From positions 1-64,000 of the forward strand of contig WTXI01000019.1 of assembly GCA_022376515.1 (NCBI GenBank): a stretch of DNA of 64,000 nucleotides. The letters are read 5' to 3'. This stretch comes from Lactifluus volemus (lineage: Eukaryota; Basidiomycota; Agaricomycetes; Russulales; Russulaceae). Below the pieces are notes generated by a model, which was not told where the DNA came from, searched no databases, and saw only the letters and a list, made by a program, of their open reading frames with translations. Below are positions 22,130 to 35,900 of the stretch, one piece after another; position 1 is the stretch's first letter, and each line of letters starts with the position of its first letter. A program made the translations under genes and the position numbers.

Positions 22130-23370
22130 TTACTTCGTCAACAACTCAACTCCCACAGTCTCAAAGTTAGATGAGAAACATACAAAGTGATTCGCGCCAG
22201 GAATCTCCACGATCTCAAGCGTGCGGCAAACCTGGCCGACAGCTTCACGTTCCTGGTACATTTTTCCATGCCCACGCGGCGCCCACCATTTCCCAGAGCG
22301 TATTTTCTCCCCACAAGAGGATGACCTTGCACCGCGGCAGCACGCTGCCTAGGTCCTCGTCAAACAACATGCGACGTGTTTGTTCGAACGTAAGACTGAG
22401 CGGCATGCCGTGGAGCAGTGCCTCCGAACCCTGAATCGGACCGGGCCACGAAAGGGCCTCGAGCGACGCGGGTGCCATCACGTCGAGCGTTGCGGGGTGC
22501 GCACATGGTGGAGGAGGATAAGGTGGCGGTGTGGTGTCGAGCAGGGCAGGATCGTGGGTCTTGCGTGCGAGTTCTGAGTGTGTGTAGTACGCCGACACCC
22601 AGGAGTAGAAACGTGGCACACGTTGTTCCATCGGATAAGTCGAGTCGACCAAGGGGTTGTATTCGCTGGGCGTCTGAAGGCCGAAAGAGCCGTGCGGCGA
22701 ATCTGGAGTAAGAGCATGGATGATAGAGTTGAGAGGCTGGTAAAAAATAAAATAAAATAGCTGCTTGTTGCTCTCACCGAAGATGCAGTATGATCTGAGG
22801 CATGGCTCGAGAGCTCGAAGCGCGTCGTCCGGAAGCGCGTCGATGTGCGCGAGGAAACCCGCTAGAGGAGTGTGGGCAAGCGACCATGCCACGAGCACAA
22901 TGCCGCCTTGTTGTTGTCCATTCCGATCGGTGCTCACGGGAGGAAGCTTCTCCTCGCGGACTAGCCACGCAAGGAACAAACCAACATCGATGCCTTGCTG
23001 AGCAAGGGCCTTGGCACGCGTCTCCAGGTCAGGGCTACCGAGCTCAGCGAGCTCGGTGTCCGAAAAAGGCGTCGAGCCTGGATAATCTCGTCTGTTGAGG
23101 AGGATAAGACGAACTCGGTTCGCAGCTGCGAACTGGATCATTGGACTGAAGATGCCTAGGTGTTATTTATCCGCGACAATCATCGTCCCACCCACCCACA
23201 ATAAGAATCAGAAACCATCATCCTTGCTGGGTAGCACGACGTCTGCTAAACTTACCTGAATGAAAACCAGTCCCATGCACCATGACGAACGTGGTGTAGG
23301 GTCCATCCAGCGCGCCAGAATCTTCATACGAAAAGCACAGGGTGCCATCCTGGACAATTGAGACTGGCAT
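22130..23370 (-). CDS. Alpha/beta hydrolase fold protein
   Basis: Two or more exons. The first, MPVSIVQDGTLCFSYEDSG, carries TTFVMVHGTGFHSG, the oxyanion-hole HG motif; after a 99-nt intron the second begins GIFSPMIQFA. The usual nucleophile-elbow position reads IVLVAWSLAHTPLAG, so the nucleophile may be the Ser in AWSLA. LLWGENTLWEM is the typical acid strand. The catalytic His motif GANHF lies in another frame: the long frame ends AWAWKNVPGT, while one base over it reads MYQEREAVGQ to VEIPGANHFVCF and stops at 22130. The break is at an A-run, 22262-22266 (plus strand T-run). Because the His is needed and is preserved in sequence, I treat this as a frameshift (error or mutation), not the true end. 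Substrate unknown. Confidence 0.75.
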
Positions 23371-23876
23371 GATAGTCAGGGGGCAAGAAAACACCCCGCT
23401 TAATTTTTTGCAGAGAATTTCCTCGCTAGCGAACCTAAAGCACCATCATGTGCCTGACTGAGGTGGTATGACGGTCGACAAATCAACGCTCCTCCGATCC
23501 ATGGACTTATCCGACGGAGTAGGAAGTGTGTTCTTGAAAATTTGGGGGGAATATCAAATTTCCCTGGCGTTCCCTGGCGACGAGCAAACGCAATCTTTTG
23601 TAACAGGTAAGATAGACCTGTAAACTGTAAAACGAACAGCAAATTAGGCAGGCACAGGGCCGAGGTCATGATTACGTTGCGCGTAAATAAAGTGATTTCT
23701 TACTTCTAAACAAGTTCTATCACCCTCCTTCAAGTAATACTGTACATTCAATTTTGGTAATGCTGAGGTCGGATGTCGGATGTCGAATGGCAGGCGTTCA
23801 AGAAGCCAGAGAGAATATACAACAAACCCCCAAATTTATCGTATCGACCTACTTCTCGAGTAGGCAGCCCACATGC
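23371..23876. other. Intergenic, no gene seen
   Basis: Lies between the hydrolase start and the GlnRS stop. A 90-codon open frame on the minus strand (23400-23669) has no family resemblance and is not accepted. Confidence 0.5.
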
Positions 23877-26733
23877 TCACACAGAAGCCTTACCCGAATC
23901 CTCCTTCAAGCTCACGATCCTGTTGAGCACTAGGTAATCTCCCTGTCTGCGACCAGGGGCGACGTTCTCGGTCTCATCCAGGCACGCAATACGCGCATCT
24001 TTATTATCCAGCGCGAAATACGCGACGCGTAGGCCCTGGAAACGTACGCACTCCTTCCCGACCAGTTGTGCGCTCGTCACCGCCGGCGTGTCGGGGTCCG
24101 CTGGCCGTGCCTCGGTTGCGTTCTCGCGAGGGCGCGCTCGGTGCGCTCGGTGCTCTCGCGCACCGCATCGGCGTACGCACGTTTCGCGAGTGCCCAAAAG
24201 CCAACCTCGACAAGCGCGCCCGTGACGGTTTCCAAGCTGTTCGGGTCGACGTCTGCCTTGTAGTTCGGTACAGCCGCGAGCGGGTTGTCGGTTTTGAAAA
24301 GCGATAGAAGATGCGCGTCTCGTCGACGCGTACCGGGCTGCCGCTTTGGGCGTGCTCTGCTACCCACTGTATGAACGCTTTGGGTTTCTTGGGAGCATTC
24401 CCGTCGGTGCCGTTTTCAAGGCGGCAGATGAGCTCTGTCACCTCCCCTGTCGCCGGATCAGTCTTATAGGATGTACAGGTAATAGGGTGCGGTCCTTGGA
24501 ACAAGCCGACCGTCTTTCCCGGTGCCAGGCGGAAGTAGTCCGCGGAGTCTTCCAGACGGAAGTCATCCCGGTCAATGTAAACTGTGCGCGTGAAGGGTAA
24601 CCTTGCAGTACCCAGAGCGGGTACCTTGGGGTGGAGTGCCTTTTCAACAAAAACAACATAGTCCTCGGGCACATTCTCGAGCGTTACTTTGAGCGGCTTG
24701 AGAACCATCAGCAGTCGAGGGACGCTGTTCTCGAGACATGAGCGGACAGCCTGGTCAAATCGCGCGAGCTGGATATTTGAGCCAGCAGTCGATACTCCAA
24801 GCCCGCCAACAAACGAAAGGATTGCACCAGCAGGAACGCCGCGTCGCCGCAATGCAATAAGAGTGTACAGTCGGGGATCATCCCACCCCAGAACGTAGCC
24901 TTCCTTCACGAGCGCTAGGAGCTTGCGTTTTGAAGTGATCGTTCCTTGGAGGGCAAGACGCCCATACTCGGACTGACGGGGCTTGTAAACATCCACCGCA
25001 TCGCACAGCCACTCGTACGACTGGCGAGAGGCGATGAACTCGACGGTACATAGCGAGTGGCTATATTCAACATTCAGACAAAAACCAATCAGGATTGAAC
25101 ACATCTTCAACGTACGAGATGTTCTCGAAGCTGTCAACTAAGCAATGTGTGAAGTCGTATGTCGGATAAATCTTCCACTTGTCGCCTGTCCGATGATGCG
25201 GCGCGAGGAGGACGCGATATGCTATCATGTCCCACATCTGCGGATTCGGGTCATCTAGGTCCTGCTTCATGCGAAGAATAGCTTCTCCTGGCTTGTACTT
25301 TCCCAATTTCATGTTCTCGAATTCTCGTAGAGACTCTTCGATTGGTCGTGTATGATGTATGCACGCGGTCCTCGCACCACCATCATCTCCACCTCGATGA
25401 GCATGGATCTCTTCTCCTGAGCCATAACATAAGGAAGTGTGTGGAAAAAGAAGCCAACCGGATCTCACCTGTACAATGACAGACATAGGCTTTGTCTCTC
25501 CGTGTAAGTTCGACCGCCAGATCATACAGCCGGTCAAAGTAGTCGCTCGAGTATGTGATCTTCCATGGCTCATAGCCTAGCCACCTCACTGTCTCTAGTA
25601 TGCTCTCAAAGTACGCCGCCTCCTCTGCTTCGGGGTTCGTGTCGTCGTACCTCAGATAACACCTCCCCCCGTAGTGAGCGGCGTACCCAAAGTTGATAAA
25701 GATGGCCTTGGAGTGACCGATGTGCAGGTAGCCATTCGGCTCGGGCGGGAAGCGCGTGTACACAAGTCCGCCAGTGGCCTTGAGGTGTGCGTCGCGCAGT
25801 GCCGGCGTGACCTGTGGGTTCTCGCCTGGTTTGTGCAACTTGCCAAGGAAGCCCTCCTCGAACACCGTGGAGTTATACGCGACAGGTGCAGAAGCAGGTG
25901 ACGTCTCGGCCTCAAAGTAGCCTTTGCCGACTTGGGTTCCTGGACGCGCAGCTTGTCAATCAGCAGAACTGCACAGGCTGTGCCTGGTTACTAGGTGCAG
26001 ACGCACCTTGCTCTTCGGCTTTGCCGCCTCCTTCGCGCCGAACCTATCCGTCAGCGCGGACTCGACAGCATTCTTCAGCTCAAGCGGGTTGGCCCAACGC
26101 AGCTCAGGTGTGCTCTTGAGCGCGGTGATAGTCGTCCCCATGCTTGTCCACCCTGCGACAGCGGGAGAGTTGACGTACTCGGAAACGGCGTTGGCTAGCG
26201 CCTCGGGAGTAATGTTGAATCCTGTGGAGATTGCGCATATGAGGGATGTCACACGAGTGGGGGGATGAGGTGCAAGGGCACAGTGGGTAAAGCGTGAGAC
26301 TAACCAACACCACATTCGGTGTCGAATTGAGCGTCATCTACGGGAAGGTGGTGTGACTCGAGGTATCTGACCGCCGCTAGATGCATCTTCATTGAGCCAG
26401 GTCTGTTCCGACGCGTAGACGACCTTACGCACCGTTCACCTGATCGTTACTCTTGAGCCGACCGTGTATGATCGCGTCGACGATATATCCACGCTCATCC
26501 TCTTCCATCTTCGCACCCTGAACCGCAAGCGCAGCGACGAGCCCTGCTTGTTTCTCATCTATACGCCCTCCCGTAAGTTCGTGCTTCTCGATGAGGCGCT
26601 GGAGTAAGGCTGCGCTCTTCGCACTCTTGGCCGCTTCTGCGGCTTTGGCCTGGGTGAGGCCGATGGATTTGAATAATTCGATGTAAGCAGCCGTTTCTGG
26701 AGATGTCGCCGGTGTACTCTTTGATGGTGCCAT
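23877..26733 (-). CDS. GLN4: Glutaminyl-tRNA synthetase (cytoplasmic, eukaryotic type)
   Basis: Class I aminoacyl-tRNA synthetase charging tRNA-Gln. The eukaryote-specific N-terminal domain starts [20 protein letters not shown] and includes [15 protein letters not shown] and [13 protein letters not shown]. The catalytic core has the HIGH motif in [17 protein letters not shown], then [29 protein letters not shown], and the KMSKS equivalent TITSKRKLL. The anticodon-binding beta-barrels follow ([27 protein letters not shown]). The C-terminus is spread over three frames: RIFYR breaks into [15 protein letters not shown] near 24293-24303, and TERALA breaks into [13 protein letters not shown] near 24120-24140. 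Both are repaired by one extra base. Family members end with the same RLF-type and LNRIVSLKE segments, so the gene is probably intact and the consensus wrong. At least four introns are visible. Confidence 0.92.
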
Positions 26734-26826
26734 AAAGGTTAGAGGAGAAGTAAAGAAAGTCATTCGAGTCATGGATCACAGATCCGATACAAACACCAAC
26801 AAACCAAATCAGTGGTTACACATCAT

Positions 26827-28656
26827 CTAAGTATCAGCCTCTGCTTGTGTATCTACGTCTATGTCAAAGCCACATCGATGGATAATAATGTCGCTAGGCT
26901 GTCCGATGAGCCTGCGCCGTGGTTTCTTGGCCCAGAATCGGGATCGGGTGTACTGAATCTCTAGCTTGTCACGGGTATTGATCTTGCTGACAATATTTGG
27001 GACCGTATCATCTAGAAAAGATAGCACGAGCATTTGAATTACATTCATAATTGGCAGTGCTGTGGGATTGCGTAGAGGGACGGGAAGCATGACGAGAAAA
27101 TCAGAGAAGGAGACATGTCGTGCACCAACTGAAACAAAGAACGAACAATCATGGGTTAACACATTCGCCGGGTCATATATCTAGACACGCACCAATGGTG
27201 AGGAGCGTGCTTCCTGGCCATTCAGGTACCATTTCCTCTACGCGCTTAAAGTGATCTCTCCAGAGCGTGAAACCTTCCGAGTTGATGACCGTAAGCTTGG
27301 GGCACGTCGATGGCGACTGTCGATCTGTGGATAGTACTGGACCAGGGGAAGGAAGAGGGTCTAGCCAAGGATCTAGTACAGGCCATGTGATACAGGAATG
27401 TTCACATCATCTTCTCCCTTGTGGGAAGGGTCCGACAAAATAGTGAGCTAAACCACATTCTGAGAAGTCACTAACGGCATGGTGGCTACATCAAAAACGC
27501 CAATACTAGTAGTACTCACCATGGTTGCGCCACCGAACGAATGGCCTACAAGAGAGACACCGTTATCGTATCGAACCCAATCACCACCCCATGATGCCCA
27601 ATCGAATACCAAATCATCCATCGTCCGCAAGTCTCCATGCTCCCCAGTACGTATAAGCCTTCGGAATGCGGAATATGCCAGAAATATTTCGCACTTGCGC
27701 ATTTCAAGCTGCTCGGCACGGAAGGCTAAACGCGGATCTTTGAAGCCGCTGAAGTCCTTATCCTTGTCCCAGCTGCCGGAAGAAGGCGTTAGCCGGAGCA
27801 AACGACCACACCACCGACTTACACTACTTTATCGGGTCTAATGTAGAATCGTGGGTATCGTTGACCGGTCTTTTCAGATTTTGGTCTAGACACTGGACTG
27901 GTTCCGTCACGATGCTCAATGGCGAGAACGACCTTCCCTGATGAGGCCAGATGTGTGCACACCTGACTGATGTGACGGTGAGAATTTCCGAGACAAAAGA
28001 GCGCCCGTACCTATACGTAGTTGCACCACCGCCAAGTCCGTGCGAGAATATGACCAAGGCCAAGGAGGTTGTGAAATAGCCTGGCTCTCGAGAGGCGTCG
28101 TTGCGCCCGCAGGGGTATGTTCGTCGGTTACTCGGAGTGGCGGAGCATTTGAGAACACGGGTATCTGTTGTTTGGAACAAGGACTTGTCGGGAAAGTTGA
28201 ACGAGCATGATGCCTACCTGTATGCGCGATCCGAAGAGGAGTATAAAAGGCCATAGTATGAAAGAGGGTATACCTGGAAACACAACCCAATTCAGACAAT
28301 TGATATTGGCGCGATAGTCACCGTCTGGCTCACCTGTGTAGAGGAATAGCCTCGGACAGTATGTGCCAGTGGTCTGCCAAGAGACGTTGACCCTTGCCTG
28401 ACGAGTTCAAAGCTGATGCAATGCAGGACATACCTCGGAAACCAGTTGAGCCACTTCTTCCAGCCCGGGATTCGGCAACGGTGCGAGACACAGGGTAATA
28501 AGCCGTGAAGGAAACTTCGTCCAATTGCAACGCAGGCGCTAATTCACCCGTCTGTGAGCGCACCGTCGCCGTCCCAAAGACACGGGTCGGTCTAACTGGC
28601 AGTGCAAATGTCGTTGCTCCGACAGCGTATGGACCTGCGGGGTTTTCGAATGGCAT
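26827..28656 (-). CDS. Platelet-activating-factor acetylhydrolase-like esterase
   Basis: Serine esterase of the PAF-AH / plasma phospholipase A2 group, which cleaves short or oxidised acyl chains from phospholipids. The N-terminus MPFENPAGPYAVG leads to LQLDEVSFTAYYPV; IFSHGLGGGATTYR carries the oxyanion-hole strand; LVGHSFGGATMV is the GxSxG nucleophile motif. The catalytic His is in VGARHVSFSDFLVM, and the C-terminus ends DVDTQAEADT. Several introns of 50-90 nt divide it. One frame break: TAYYPVSRTVAE is followed one base over by IPGWKKWLNWFPR, a typical family motif, so a base seems to be missing near 28470. Some short exons between 28170 and 28350 are not fixed exactly. It lies about 95 bp downstream of the GlnRS start, in the same direction. 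Confidence 0.82.
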
Positions 28657-30770
28657 CGTCGTGGTCGTTTGAGTGATTATTAATCAGCACCGTCAGCGTA
28701 GCTTGGTAACACGTGACATGATATGATGTTCGTAGCACTTTACATGCTTACAACTTGCAACTAAGGAATAAAACTAAAACCCCAGCAGCCTGGCCGTCCC
28801 CGTGCCAGCGCACTCACCAGCGTCGCAACAGAAATTTCCTGTGCGGCTCCACGCAGGAATTTTTTAAAAATAACCATCAGCATTTGTATTCAGTCACATG
28901 TTACTAAGACGAAAAAGCGGTTGTCAGGCATATACTACGAGACTAGGGAAGGCAGTGGGACCGCTGTATAGTTCTGTCCTGTCCTGTCCTGTCCGGTATG
29001 CAGCCCTAAGGCGCAAGGCGCGCGCATCAGAGTGAATGCAGGCAGTACAATATACTGCATGCTACCCCATATCGGGGCCGCCTGCCCTGCAGTCACACTG
29101 ATGTACGGGCCTTGCGCCTTTGGCTGCATAGCTTGCCCTCCCTCAAACGGCAGTCGGTTAGCGCCCTTCAATGAAACCGACCTATCGGACAACTGTAAGT
29201 AGCCGATATCAATACAATTTTTTAGGGCGAAAAACTTTACGTCTATCAGGCCCCGACACGGTATTCTCTCCCCCTCAAAGGCGGAAGTCTGCCTGCGCCA
29301 AGTGAGGTTGCACAGCCCCCAGGCCTCTCATGCCTAGAGAAAAGATGACATGCCAAGTTCCTTGATGATCAAGAAATGACTCTTTGCAGTCCACGGGTTC
29401 CAGCCTCCGCTTTAGCCCTAAGCGAGAAGAGGAAAGTGGCGCGATCGCTTTTGGGATGACTTATGGTCATGAGTTCCGATGTCTCAGGCTTTGACATATG
29501 ATATCGTAACTGAATTATAAAGGACCCTGCCAAAAAGCTCCATTTGGACTGTGCTTCCTTTTTGTGATCTGCTCTTCTTCGTCAGTTTTTTCAAAAAAAG
29601 TCGTTTGTAAAACACCCGATAATAACAAAATCGGTTTTCTTGACAGAAGAAATGGAAATTGTATTCGTGACATTGGGGTGGTCAAATCAGAAATCTATGG
29701 CCGTGTTACCGCCGCTGGCTGATATCAAATCCTCGGTATCAGCGCTGGTAAAGTATTACAGGTCCTCCAAGTCGAGATACCAACGCTGCTCGCGATGTGG
29801 TGGGCGCATTTTATTTCGCGTTCCGACCTCCAAGTTAAAGGTCGTATTAAATGTAGTCATGACGATAGTGCAATTTCACTTGGGTGGACTCTCCATGCAC
29901 GACCGAGCATCGCGATATTTCAATCGGATCCTTATCAAGTCACGGTTTGATCTGCCAGTGATTACCTTGTCTTTGGTGAGCATGGAAAAATACAGACAGA
30001 TCACCGGTAATCCTATCATTATTATTGGGGTCTGACTTACACCACAAGACCACACAACGGGACGCAAAGAAAATGGTGGCGTTGATCACGCGCAAATACA
30101 ACAAATACATCACCTCATTCCAGGACGGGTCCTGGCGTTGTCCCTGAAATGCCAAGTCCTGCTTCAAGTTCCAGCAGCACTGCACGCCATCTTGCCTTTC
30201 TGAAACAACTAATCAACCCTGCGAATTTGAACAGATGTCTCAACAAAGTCAATTCCAAGTCATACAGGTACTATCAAAGGCACTATCAGACAAATCATAT
30301 GTCCGGTGAGTGATTCGTATACGCAATCTGTGTGTGCTACTTTGTGACTGGAGGGTTCCTCATCTTGGGCGACAATCTGATTGCTTTAGCCCCTGGAATG
30401 TGATTTGCCAGTCACTGACAATAAACGCCCTCCTAGTACAACAAACACGTTCAAGGCTATAACACCGCTGCTCGACTGGCGTCGTTTACGTCGACACAAT
30501 ACAGTAACTAGGACTGAATATTGCGTCCAGCCCCGAAGTGTATTTTGGGTACTACCTAGGGCCCGCTGAGGGATGAATAGCAATCGCACGTGAACAAACA
30601 ACGATAGCCCAAGCAACAAGATAGATCTCCACACAGTAATAGATGTTATAGTACGCCAAGATGATATGATCCCAAATCCCATCGCTCTCCATCCACCTAG
30701 AGTACACACGTAAGATAAATATTATTTGATTGTCCAAGTAGACGCAAGCATAAGGCGTGCCACATCAGGC
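28657..30770. other. Gene-poor region upstream of the PAF-AH-like gene
   Basis: Contains a GTCCT pentanucleotide run at about 28977-28994 and AT-rich tracts near 29520-29600. Minus-strand hydrophobic frames at 29940-30185 (VMYLLYLRVINATIFFASRC) and 30552-30737 (YYCVEIYLVAWAIVVC) could be scraps of a membrane-protein gene. I cannot join them into a model or name a family. Confidence 0.4.
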
Positions 30771-32928
30771 TCAGACTGCTGCACTTTTCAAACGGAAGGG
30801 TGAGGGCGGGTCCGGTTCCGATGATGAGGGTCCCGACTTGCAATCGTCGTCGGGGTCGAAATCCACAGTCTTCTCGACGGTGATGTGGAGCTACACAACA
30901 GACCTGTGTCAGGTTTCCTAGTCATTTCAAAAGCCGAATGATGCGTACCCCTTCAACGTCAGTCGTCGTCAAGTCGACTGTCGTGTTCTACGTCGTTTAT
31001 GAGGGTCACAGAATTGAATCATGGTATCAGCTCAAGACGTACAGGAGGTTGCCGGCTACGCTTGTTGCGGTGGAAGGAACTTAGGAACAGGCGAGGGGTC
31101 CCTGACTCCCTAGGCTGGGTGCGCCCACGGAGGTCCTGTCGCATGTTTAGGCTGCAGCGCATTTCATTTAATCTACGCGGGTCATAGTCGCAATATCGAA
31201 GGTCACTTACGTCGCGAGAAGAGAGTTTGCATACACTGCGGCCAACGGAGTTAGCCAAACTCGACTTCGGAGGAGACCAGACTAGACTCTTACGTTTGGC
31301 GATTGCGAAATGGATCGCCATAAAGATAAGTGTATGGGTCATGGTGAGCCACTGTGAGAATATGCATGCGAGTCATTATCCAGAACGGCAAAAGTGGAAA
31401 CATTTGGAGCTTACGCAAATCATTGACACGATAGTGGAGATACTGCCAAGGAAGTACTTGTGAGCACCTGTGCTTGAGTGGGACACTACCAAGTAAGAGT
31501 ACTGACCATGTGAGCGAGCCATTATTGATTGTGTAGAAAATGATTGTGTCAATGACCTCATCCATCCTAGGTTTGGGAAAGTGTTAGTGTTGCAGTTAAC
31601 GCTAGGGTACATGAAGAATCCGTACGTTCCGAAGCCTCGGCGACTCTCCTGGAGGTAATAACACACCCCGACAGTGATTATCACATCGACGGCGGATGAA
31701 AGTGATAGGCCAAGCGTGAACACGGGCTACACTCGACGTAAGCCAGACAGCAGAGGTCAAGCAACCTGAACGAACGTGCCTTGTAATGGATGACGAAAGC
31801 AGGGAATGATTGGAGACGAGCCCTAGAAGTTTCGTCAGATTCCCCCCGGTCTGGGTACAGCTGCCTCACTCACAATTCGGTCGTTGTGACTGAGTAAGGA
31901 GGACAGCGTAGTCAGGTGTCTGCTAGAACAGGATATATGTATGTTGCATACCGAGAGCTGCAGCTATTGGGGGGTCAGCAAACCTGGCGCAGCACGACAA
32001 AATCAACCATGACTAACCGACACGCGCAAACGCCAAGAGTAACTAAAAGCAGAAGATCGGGTTTAATAACGCGCACGTTTCCGCCAAAAATAAAGATTTT
32101 CACCGCAGGTCCGACGATGTACCAATTGTTTTTGCTCACTGTGAAGAGGATGATTAAACGGAATTCTGCGACGGCCCGAGGGAACTCACCTTGCAACAGC
32201 CTTCGCAAAAAGAAACTGTGACCGAATATGTCAGCTTATTTCTCAATCGGTAAGTCACTTCGCCCACGTACATGTGTACGCAGAGTGTGAGGGCCGCCTG
32301 TTGTCTGATATTAACGGACTCGTACAAAAAGAAGCAGCGTTGGACGTACAGTAACTCCAATGCTGAGCTGTTTGGGGGGAGAAACCAAATGAATGTGACG
32401 ACGCCTTTAGAGCTAAAGAAACGTACTGCAACGGTTCTGCAATTCAGGGGAGATTAGATAGATGGCGGGAGGATATGATATATGGCGCTTACACTGGCAC
32501 AACACCGTCTGTCCGCATCTTCACGTTCCCCCAGTTTGCGACGAGATATATCCACGCAGATGTGCATATCAAACAGCTATGAATGACGTCCATTAACCTA
32601 TTAATTTGGAAGGTGTGAGTAAGGACAATAGGTGGGCCGAATTCCATTTCACACTCACCAAACAAAAGCGACCTAAGGGGGTAGGTAAGTAACAAGCAGC
32701 GGTGTGATGTTGGGACGGACAACGCACTGTAAGTTTGGTAGATGTCCTATCCCCCTGGTACAACCGGTAGTATATGCATGTCTGAGAGGTGACCACTCCG
32801 GAGAGGCTATAAAACGACAAAGTGAGGGATTAAGGGGAGGGGCAAGTAAGAAGTGCTTACGCGACAGCGACAAAACAGCCGATGAGGACGGCACCGTAAG
32901 TATCTGCGACGTCGTATGATGCGGGCAT
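30771..32928 (-). CDS. DUF6534 seven-helix membrane protein
   Basis: Basidiomycete-specific multi-pass membrane family (recognised as DUF6534), function unknown. The minus-strand exons give MPASYDVADTYGAVLIGCFV; LSGVVTSQTCIYYRLYQGDR; MDVIHSCLICTSAWIYLVAN; LYVQRCFFLYESVN; FRLIILFTVSKNNWYIVGP; LSLSSAVDVIITVGVCYYLQ; DEVIDTIIFYTINNGSLTW; and TLIFMAIHFAIAKRKSLV. That is about seven hydrophobic segments in the family order, with the diagnostic DVIITV and YTINNGSLT blocks. The soluble tail is short, TTVDLTTTDVEG then LHITVEKTVDFDPDDD, and ends PSPFRLKSAAV. About nine exons are needed and some borders are approximate. No frame break is obvious. Ligand and role are unknown; similarity to receptor-like topology is not evidence of function. 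Confidence 0.75.
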
Positions 32929-35900
32929 GAGGGGAAAGGACAAGTGATCAAAGGTGTAATACGGGAGGCTCTTTATGGAGGATCATTGGGACTGCCGCGG
33001 GTATTAAGCAGAAAAGCGATATGAATGTTAATCGGAGCCGCCTTGTCGTTTTTATTTGGTTTTATTTGTTTCAAATCTCAAGATTTAGCGCTTTTTTGAC
33101 CCACTGGTGTGGGGCTGTGAACGGCGTGGTGCACATCGTCCCCATCGTCCCCATCGTCTCACCCATTGCCGACCTCACCTCCAACTCTTCTAAATTCATC
33201 AACCTCCGAGTCTGTATCCCGACCTCATGTCATATCGCTGGCAGTGTTGATGGCGATTGACGTCCGTCTTTCTTATGTGGGCGGTTACTTTTGGGCGCAA
33301 TCCTGGATTTGGCGCATCAAGACGCCCAAACCAGACCGCCATTACCTTCCTATCTCATACATCCCATCTGATACGCCTCCGCATGCCACGTATTGAATGA
33401 TTCGATATGGATATATCTCGGGCTAGACCTAGGATTAGAGTATGCGGAGAAGTTGCGGAAAACTGTCATGGCATTCTCCACGGGGTGTTTAATCGGTATT
33501 TTCCTTTCCGGTCTCTAGTCATGCATGCGGCATGCCTATAACAATATTTCCCAGTCTCACGCAATTGTGCCAGCTTATCCACTTGACCGTCTTGGCACAG
33601 TGGCAACCCCACATTCCATACCTGTCATTGTTATTCGGCCTCTGGATTGACAAGGCGTCGCTCGGAACCTCAATTTGTCCGGTCTTCCCTCTGAAAACTG
33701 TTTTGTTCCCCCGATTCTGACATGACCAAGGGCCCGCACAGGCATCGGCACGTCTTTTCTGTTTCATGTGTGTTGACCCTTTCAGAGGATTACGAATGGG
33801 CGCTCAGCACCCAGTGCTTAGATGTCCGGTGCGATTACTCTTCCGAATGGCGGAGCTTCCGTTTATTATCGTATCAGCCGGGTGCTTATGGTGACATAAT
33901 TATTCGCGTACTTAAGGCCGACTACGGACTCGAAAGACACATCGCAGTGCACATATGGCGCATGGCTACGTTCCATTGGTCAGCGCTCCCACCACTAAGG
34001 ATCTGCAAACTTCCATGCTTCGGTTTGTCTCAAAGGACATCTGATGTCACTAGCGGGCCCCGTAGTCGAATTTATCAACGTGCCGTCCAGTTGCATGTGA
34101 CGTTTGCCTGCTAATCGCCCAAGGATTCAAGCCGACTTAAGGTGTCGTTGTGATACATGAACCTGTTTAGAGCCAAAGGTCGCTCTATTAGTCGTCCGTG
34201 TGTCCTGGCTCTTCCATCGGCTTGCTACATCGCTACATTGCCTATTTATTTCTGCAACTTCCAACTGAGAGAGTAGCGATGATGTCGCCACCTCTGCTGA
34301 TCCCTCTAGTGCTCATGTACCAGATACTCCAATGGAATGGCTCACATCCTGTACATTGCCCCATCAATCACATTCATATCATTTGTATTTGCCGCAGGGT
34401 AGGATTCATAGACTAGACGTCCAAGCTTGTTTGCACTCGATCAGACATACGAGCTTCTCCCCGACCCTGTAACTCAATAAAGTCCCGTCAGTGGCGGACA
34501 GCCACAGAAGATTGGCGCCCATTGGCGCTGGCATCTTGGTGAAAGGGTAGTAGAACTAGGTGATGTAGAAGAATTCCGCGAGCACGAGGTGAACTAACCA
34601 GGGCGAGCTGGGTCGACCCTGACAAAGATTGATCAGGATCAGTGCAACAATTCTCACGCTCCATGCCCGTCAACTTGAAGTTTGCAACTTTCGGACCCAC
34701 CGTGTGCCGATCACTAAGATCAGTGCCTTCTTGTTAGGAAGCTAAAACAAATGGTTCCTTATAAGGGGGTTTTGGAAACGTTCGCGTTACTCTCGAAAAC
34801 TGATATTGGAATCGTTAACGATAAATTTCAACTTGACGCTCACTGGCAGAGGTGCGCGTCAAATAATTTCCGAAGAGCACAGAGTAGCCACTGTTACTAA
34901 CAAGTTGAATGACAGCCGATATTCGTCCCAGTCCGAGTCGAAAATAGCGTTGCGATCAGTCACAGTAGTAACCGATAATTTAGCCGACCAGTTGATGACC
35001 ACTGGCAATCGTTGCCAGCATCGCGCTCGACACAGCTTTGAGCACTGAATTTAAAGCGAAGTAGCTTTCCCCACAGAACTCCGGTGGCCCAGCGCTGAAG
35101 GAAGGTGTTTAAGGATCGTTTGAGGTGGACTTTCACAGTTAGGAATCGTCTCAAATGGTTCTATCCACACTGGCATTTGTTTTCGCGGACATCCGAGTCG
35201 CTCCAGAGCTGAGCTTTGTACATCGCATTTTGATTTTTAGCTCTGCCCAAGGAGCCCGGGGTCAGCAAGGCGACCACATCAACTTTTGCGTCAAAAATGA
35301 ATGATGCGTTGGGGGCGCTGCCTGCCCAGTGGTGAAGCGTCGAGTCACACAATTTGGCTTGGGCATCTCAACTCATTGTCCCTCACATTTTTAAATTGCT
35401 ACCGAACCCTCCGCCTTAAGCGTTACACTTTTAATGAGGGAACATGCGCGTATTGCACTATATCAATCTGGAATTTTCAAAAAAAAAAAGATGAACACAT
35501 CGTGTTGACCGGAGCGAGGGGATTTGAGGCTGATCGACAGGAACACTTGCGATTTTCTTCCTCAATTTTAGTCTAAATTTTTCGAATTTTCTTTTTGAAT
35601 ATATTAGCATCATTCCACCGCTACATTGCCTGTAAACCACAGAGCAAGAGAGTCCCTTGATCTTGTTACATGTTACAGGTACAGAGATGACAGAAATATC
35701 TGTGCACGACACGCTCCCTTTTTTGATGTAATGCACATTGGTGATTAAGTGGAAATAATATCGTGTCACCCTTATTTCGATCCACTCAGTCCTTCTTAAG
35801 GCCTGGCACCCTTCAATTCATGTCCTACAGCTCACATAGTTTGATCTGTGTGCAAGGGACACTGGAGCCCTCACAAGCCGATGCTGAAGCATGCATAACT

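Noticed and set aside
23400..23669. 90-codon minus-strand frame upstream of the hydrolase
   Set aside because: No resemblance to known proteins, lies in a promoter region, and does not splice to either neighbour.
29640..30740. Second DUF6534- or DUF6533-like membrane gene
   Set aside because: Hydrophobic scraps exist but the diagnostic blocks are absent and no consistent exon chain could be made.
33722..34114. 130-codon plus-strand frame
   Set aside because: Ordinary composition and no recognisable domain or splice partners.
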